From: Methanobacteriota archaeon
GTDB lineage: Archaea > Halobacteriota > Halobacteria > Halobacteriales > Halalkalicoccaceae
Length of the DNA stretch: 6,666 bases
Assembly: GCA_022561895.1 (NCBI GenBank)
Contig: JADFQH010000001.1
Span: 36,679 to 43,344 of the forward strand
Direction of reading: 5' to 3'
The translations under genes were made by a program, and so were the position numbers. Positions 4,776 to 6,666 of this stretch are shown piece by piece. The notes under the pieces are model-generated. The model did no database searches. It was given only the letters and a program-made list of their open reading frames with translations, and was not told the origin of the DNA. How positions within the stretch are numbered: position 1 is the stretch's first letter; each line of letters opens with the position of its first letter.

Positions 4776-4910
4776 TTATCTGACCGAACGGACTGTACTG
4801 TCTATGACAAACAGCGTGAAGTTAACAAACCGTTTCACACAAAACTGATTGCCGACGACCGGTAATAATCTTCGACGATGTTATATAGGTATTGTCAACT
4901 CAGTACATTA

Positions 4911-5444
4911 TCAATATGATGGGTTCTCCTCGCGGACGCCATCCCGCTTGTTCACCGCCCGCCCGAAGACGAACAGCGCGTCAGAAAGCCGGTTGAGATA
5001 GACGACCGCATGTTCGTTTATCGGTTCCTCGTTCGCGAGTGTGACCGCACGGCGCTCCGCTCGCCGGCACACTGCCCGCGCGTGATGGAGTTTCGCACCC
5101 GCCTCGCTCCCCCCGGGAAGAATAAAGCTCTGAAGGGGGTCGAGCTCCTCGTCGTAGGAGTCGATCCACACCTCTACCTGCTCGACGTGTTCCTCGCGTA
5201 CGCGGGTATCCTCGTCGTCAGCTTCGGGATTTGCGAAATCGGCCTGGACGATATGAAGGTGGTTCTGGATCCCCGCTAACTGTTCATCGAGATCGTCGTA
5301 GCCCGTTGGCCGGACGCTTCCAACGAGGGCGTTCGTTTCGTCGACGGTGCCGTAGGCTTCGATTCGGGCGCTCGTCTTTGCGACCCGATCCATGTTCTGG
5401 AGATCGGTCATTCCCTCGTCGCCCCGCCCCGTGTAGATCTTCAT
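4911..5444 (-). CDS. pduO: ATP:cob(I)alamin adenosyltransferase, PduO type
   Basis: This gene encodes 177 residues from ATG (complement of 5442-5444) to TGA (complement of 4911-4913). The enzyme transfers the 5'-deoxyadenosyl group of ATP to cob(I)alamin to make coenzyme B12, in the cytoplasm, as a trimer of helical bundles. Family signatures in order are: YTGRGDEGMTDL (residues 4-15, the ATP-binding loop, usually YTxxGDxGxTxL); VDETNA (34-39); the conserved FILPGGSEAGAKLHHARAVC (107-126) followed by RRAER with the ATP-contacting arginines (R127, R128, R131); and YLNRLSDALFVFGRAVN (149-165). The length is typical of the stand-alone PduO domain. No cobalamin or propanediol genes adjoin it, so it probably serves B12-dependent enzymes encoded elsewhere. 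A TATA-like ATTAAG 25-30 nt upstream suggests leaderless expression. Confidence 0.93.
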   Translation of the reverse strand: MKIYTGRGDEGMTDLQNMDRVAKTSARIEAYGTVDETNALVGSVRPTGYDDLDEQLAGIQNHLHIVQADFANPEADDEDTRVREEHVEQVEVWIDSYDEELDPLQSFILPGGSEAGAKLHHARAVCRRAERRAVTLANEEPINEHAVVYLNRLSDALFVFGRAVNKRDGVREENPSY

Positions 5445-5468
5445 ACATGGGTAGAGTGCGGGATACTA

Positions 5469-5474
5469 CTTAAT
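5469..5474 (-). promoter_or_regulatory. TATA-like box of pduO, possibly bidirectional
   Basis: Read on the minus strand, ATTAAG lies 25-30 nt before the pduO ATG (5444), the leaderless spacing. Read on the plus strand, the same bases (CTTAAT) lie 22-27 nt before ATG 5496, the start of a small ORF. The element could therefore serve both directions. Confidence 0.5.
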
Positions 5475-5495
5475 CTCCGAGGACGCTACGGCCGG

Positions 5496-5651
5496 ATGGA
5501 CACCCCAAACGAAGTTCGTCGGAACGATGCTGCGGACTTTCCTCAACAGTTCCGAGGGCTACTTAGGGATTATCGTTACAACCGTCCGTACAGCCGACAG
5601 CGACCACGAGGGTCATGCAGCGAGCGCGAAATCGATGAATCTCGACGATAA
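5496..5651 (+). CDS. Possible small ORF, 51 residues, unknown
   Basis: ATG 5496 to TAA 5649-5651 encodes a basic, Arg- and Asp-rich 51-residue peptide (MDTPNEVRRNDAADFPQQFR, then a Tyr/Arg-rich stretch). I do not recognise it. In favour: it begins close to a TATA-like element shared with pduO and diverges cleanly from it. Against: its second half runs through one arm and into the other arm of the 13-bp inverted repeat (5564-5576 with 5645-5657), and codon choice is not strongly biased. It may be a degraded gene end or non-coding. Confidence 0.3.
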   Translation: MDTPNEVRRNDAADFPQQFRGLLRDYRYNRPYSRQRPRGSCSEREIDESRR

Positions 5652-5657
5652 TCCCTA
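5564..5657. repeat. Perfect 13-bp inverted repeat, 68-nt spacer
   Basis: TAGGGATTATCGT (5564-5576) is exactly the inverse of ACGATAATCCCTA (5645-5657). The right arm shares its last two bases with the start of the hairpin at 5656-5738, so the two palindromic units are joined head to tail. The spacer contains a small GACC/GGTC hairpin near 5601-5613 and no other clear structure. Confidence 0.75.
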
Positions 5658-5738
5658 TACCAACGGACAGAGGCTTTGATACGCTGTCGCCGGGGACGGC
5701 CGCCGGCGAATGTATCAACCGTTCTGTCCGATGGTATA
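5656..5738. repeat. Long hairpin with 27-nt arms (MITE-like or structured RNA)
   Basis: Bases 5656-5682 (TATACCAACGGACAGA... TTGATAC) are matched by 5712-5738 (GTATCAA...TCTGTCCGATGGTATA). 22 of 27 positions are Watson-Crick paired, plus one G-T; mismatches are at 5663 and 5673-5675. Inside, TCGCCGG (5687-5693) pairs perfectly with CCGGCGA (5703-5709), leaving a 9-base loop. The whole unit is 83 nt and nearly self-complementary. The outer ends TATACC/GGTATA would fit TA-flanked terminal repeats of a very short miniature transposable element. An RNA hairpin or attenuator ahead of the transporter is the alternative, but the transporter's TATA box lies downstream, at 5828. Confidence 0.75.
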
Positions 5739-5827
5739 ACTGTACGTCCACCTGTCTCCCGGCAGTCGGTGCCGGAGCAACAAGCTCTAAACGAGCGAAC
5801 GGGGTAGCACGAAAACAATGCGGACGG

Positions 5828-5833
5828 TATATA
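5828..5833 (+). promoter_or_regulatory. TATA box of the MFS transporter gene
   Basis: TATATA ends 28 nt before the GTG at 5862, so transcription is predicted to start about 4 nt upstream of the start codon. The GGAGG at 5846-5850, which resembles a ribosome site, would then lie outside the mRNA or at best at its 5' edge. Confidence 0.6.
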
Positions 5834-5861
5834 GAACACGTGAGCGGAGGCCGTTTCCGGC

Positions 5862-6666
5862 GTGAAACACGAACATACAGTTATCCTCGCGGTCATCGTC
5901 AGCACGTTTTTCGTCGGCTTCGGCGGCGGCGTCGTCTTTCCGATCCTCCCCAATTTGGGAGCTGTCCTCGGCATCTCGCCGTTTCTCGTCGGACTTATCC
6001 TAAGCGCCAACCGATTCGTCAGAACCGTCGCGAACACGCCCGCTGGCGCGCTCGTCGACCGGATCGGCACCCGCACGCCCTTCATCGCGGGGCTGTTCAT
6101 CGAGGCGTTCGCCACCCTCGGCTATATCATCGCCATGCTTTCGACGCTGCCCGAAGCGTGGTTCCTGCTTGCGCGCGTGATCTGGGGGATCGGCAGCGCG
6201 CTCGTCTTCGCGACCGCCTACACAATCGCCGCCGATGTGAGCACCGGCAAATCCAGAGGGACGAACATGGGCGTGGTGCGGGGCGGGATGACCCTCGGTT
6301 TCCCCGCCGGTCTCGTTCTTGGCGGCGTCGTCAGCGAACTGTTCACGATTCCCACGGCCTTCGCGCTCGCGGCCGCTTTCGCTTTCGTTGCTGGCGGCCT
6401 TGCCTACGTGACCATCCCCGAAACCCACGTCAGCGAGTCGAAAACGGCGATCAAACCGTGGGAGATCGAGACGACGGTTCCCGCACTCACCGTTGGACTC
6501 GTCAACTTCGGACTCTACTTCGCCTATCTCGGCGCGCTCTTTTCGACCTTAGGTCTCTTTCTCGCCGCAAACGATTTGTCCGTCCGCGGCTACGGCCCAC
6601 AGGGATCTTCGGGACTGCTCATGGCCGTTACCGTCCTTTCGGCCTCGGGACTGATGCTCGGTGGCG
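5862..6666 (+). CDS. Major facilitator superfamily transporter, N-terminal 268 residues (cut by window)
   Basis: The frame starts at GTG 5862 (an in-frame TGA at 5841-5843 closes the upstream side, and no other start lies between) and is open to the right edge. It encodes an integral membrane protein with at least seven hydrophobic segments. Segments are at about 6-30, 38-56, 73-95, 99-124, 138-160, 164-184 and 205-235. MFS motif A is seen after the second segment as GALVDRIGTRT (residues 62-72) with the conserved D66, R67 and G69. A loop of charged residues around 185-203 (ETHVSESKTAIKPWEIETT) marks the central cytoplasmic link between the two six-helix halves. Gly-rich FVGFGGGVVFPILP in helix 1 is typical of drug/H+ antiporter-like (DHA1) transporters. 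Substrate is not predictable; efflux of a small molecule is a reasonable guess. About one third of the protein is missing. Confidence 0.88.
   Translation, partial: MKHEHTVILAVIVSTFFVGFGGGVVFPILPNLGAVLGISPFLVGLILSANRFVRTVANTPAGALVDRIGTRTPFIAGLFIEAFATLGYIIAMLSTLPEAWFLLARVIWGIGSALVFATAYTIAADVSTGKSRGTNMGVVRGGMTLGFPAGLVLGGVVSELFTIPTAFALAAAFAFVAGGLAYVTIPETHVSESKTAIKPWEIETTVPALTVGLVNFGLYFAYLGALFSTLGLFLAANDLSVRGYGPQGSSGLLMAVTVLSASGLMLGG

Larger units (their letters stand above)
4707..4910. other. AT-rich intergenic region upstream of the beta-helix gene
   Basis: About 200 bases, markedly richer in A/T than any gene here, lie between the adenosyltransferase stop and the beta-helix start. It contains the leaderless promoter at 4731-4738 and a 10-bp palindrome at 4766-4775. 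It also has a loose GTGAA/TTCAC inverted repeat (4816-4820 with 4834-4838) enclosing GTTAAC, and a further A/T patch (TTATATAG) near 4881. No credible protein frame is seen. No T-run terminator after the adenosyltransferase is evident. Confidence 0.6.

Noticed and set aside
4804..4848. 14-codon ORF (MTNSVKLTNRFTQN) 25 nt after a TATA-like TATTTTAT at 4773-4780
   Set aside because: The spacing is suggestive of a leaderless micro-ORF, but length and lack of any other support make chance likely in AT-rich DNA.
5846..5850. GGAGG as Shine-Dalgarno for the MFS gene
   Set aside because: It is 11 nt from the GTG, and the TATA box at 5828-5833 predicts a transcript start downstream of it.
5576..6428. 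Two minus-strand frames (179 and 142 codons) opposite the transporter and spacer
   Set aside because: The plus strand encodes an obvious MFS transporter with motif A; the antisense frames have no family features, and one runs into the palindromic region.

Overview
The window reads as chromosomal DNA of a haloarchaeon (class Halobacteria). The evidence is a strong G/C third-position bias, acidic proteins, TATA boxes about 25 nt upstream of start codons (leaderless transcripts), a twin-arginine secretion signal, an archaeal-type tRNA-Val without encoded CCA, and a PduO-type corrinoid adenosyltransferase. The species cannot be fixed from sequence alone. Most genes look like ordinary housekeeping or accessory genes; the unusual material lies between them.

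Layout. 1-245: a small, relatively AT-rich membrane-protein ORF (+), possibly cut by the left edge. 191-331 (-): what looks like the C-terminal stub of a universal stress protein. 396-689 (-): a one-pass membrane protein with a four-cysteine zinc ribbon. It is divergent from 900-1298 (+), a membrane-anchored coiled-coil protein. 1299-1650: tRNA-Val(CAC) on the minus strand, followed downstream (leftward) by four consecutive long inverted repeats. Some of these arms are forward or inverted copies of the tRNA T-arm and acceptor end. 1651-1787: control region between the tRNA and the next gene, with a TATA-like box, an inverted repeat and an 11-codon leader ORF overlapping the next start as ATGA.

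1788-3497 (+): an amidohydrolase of the adenine deaminase family with a full set of expected metal ligands. It is convergent with, and exactly abuts, 3498-4706 (-), a Tat-exported beta-helix protein driven by a clear leaderless promoter in an AT-rich spacer. 4911-5444 (-): ATP:cob(I)alamin adenosyltransferase, also apparently leaderless. 5445-5861: a spacer holding a possible 51-residue ORF and a compound inverted-repeat structure (a 13-bp perfect repeat plus an 83-nt hairpin with 27-nt arms). 5862 to the right edge: the first 268 codons of a major facilitator transporter.

The genes do not form an evident pathway. Purine salvage (adenine deaminase family), cofactor activation (adenosylcobalamin), a secreted surface protein and a transporter each seem to have their own promoter. 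The items most worth a second look are the hairpin series beside tRNA-Val, the compound palindrome at 5564-5738, and the leader ORF/operator arrangement before the amidohydrolase. No defence system, CRISPR array or intact transposase gene is visible.
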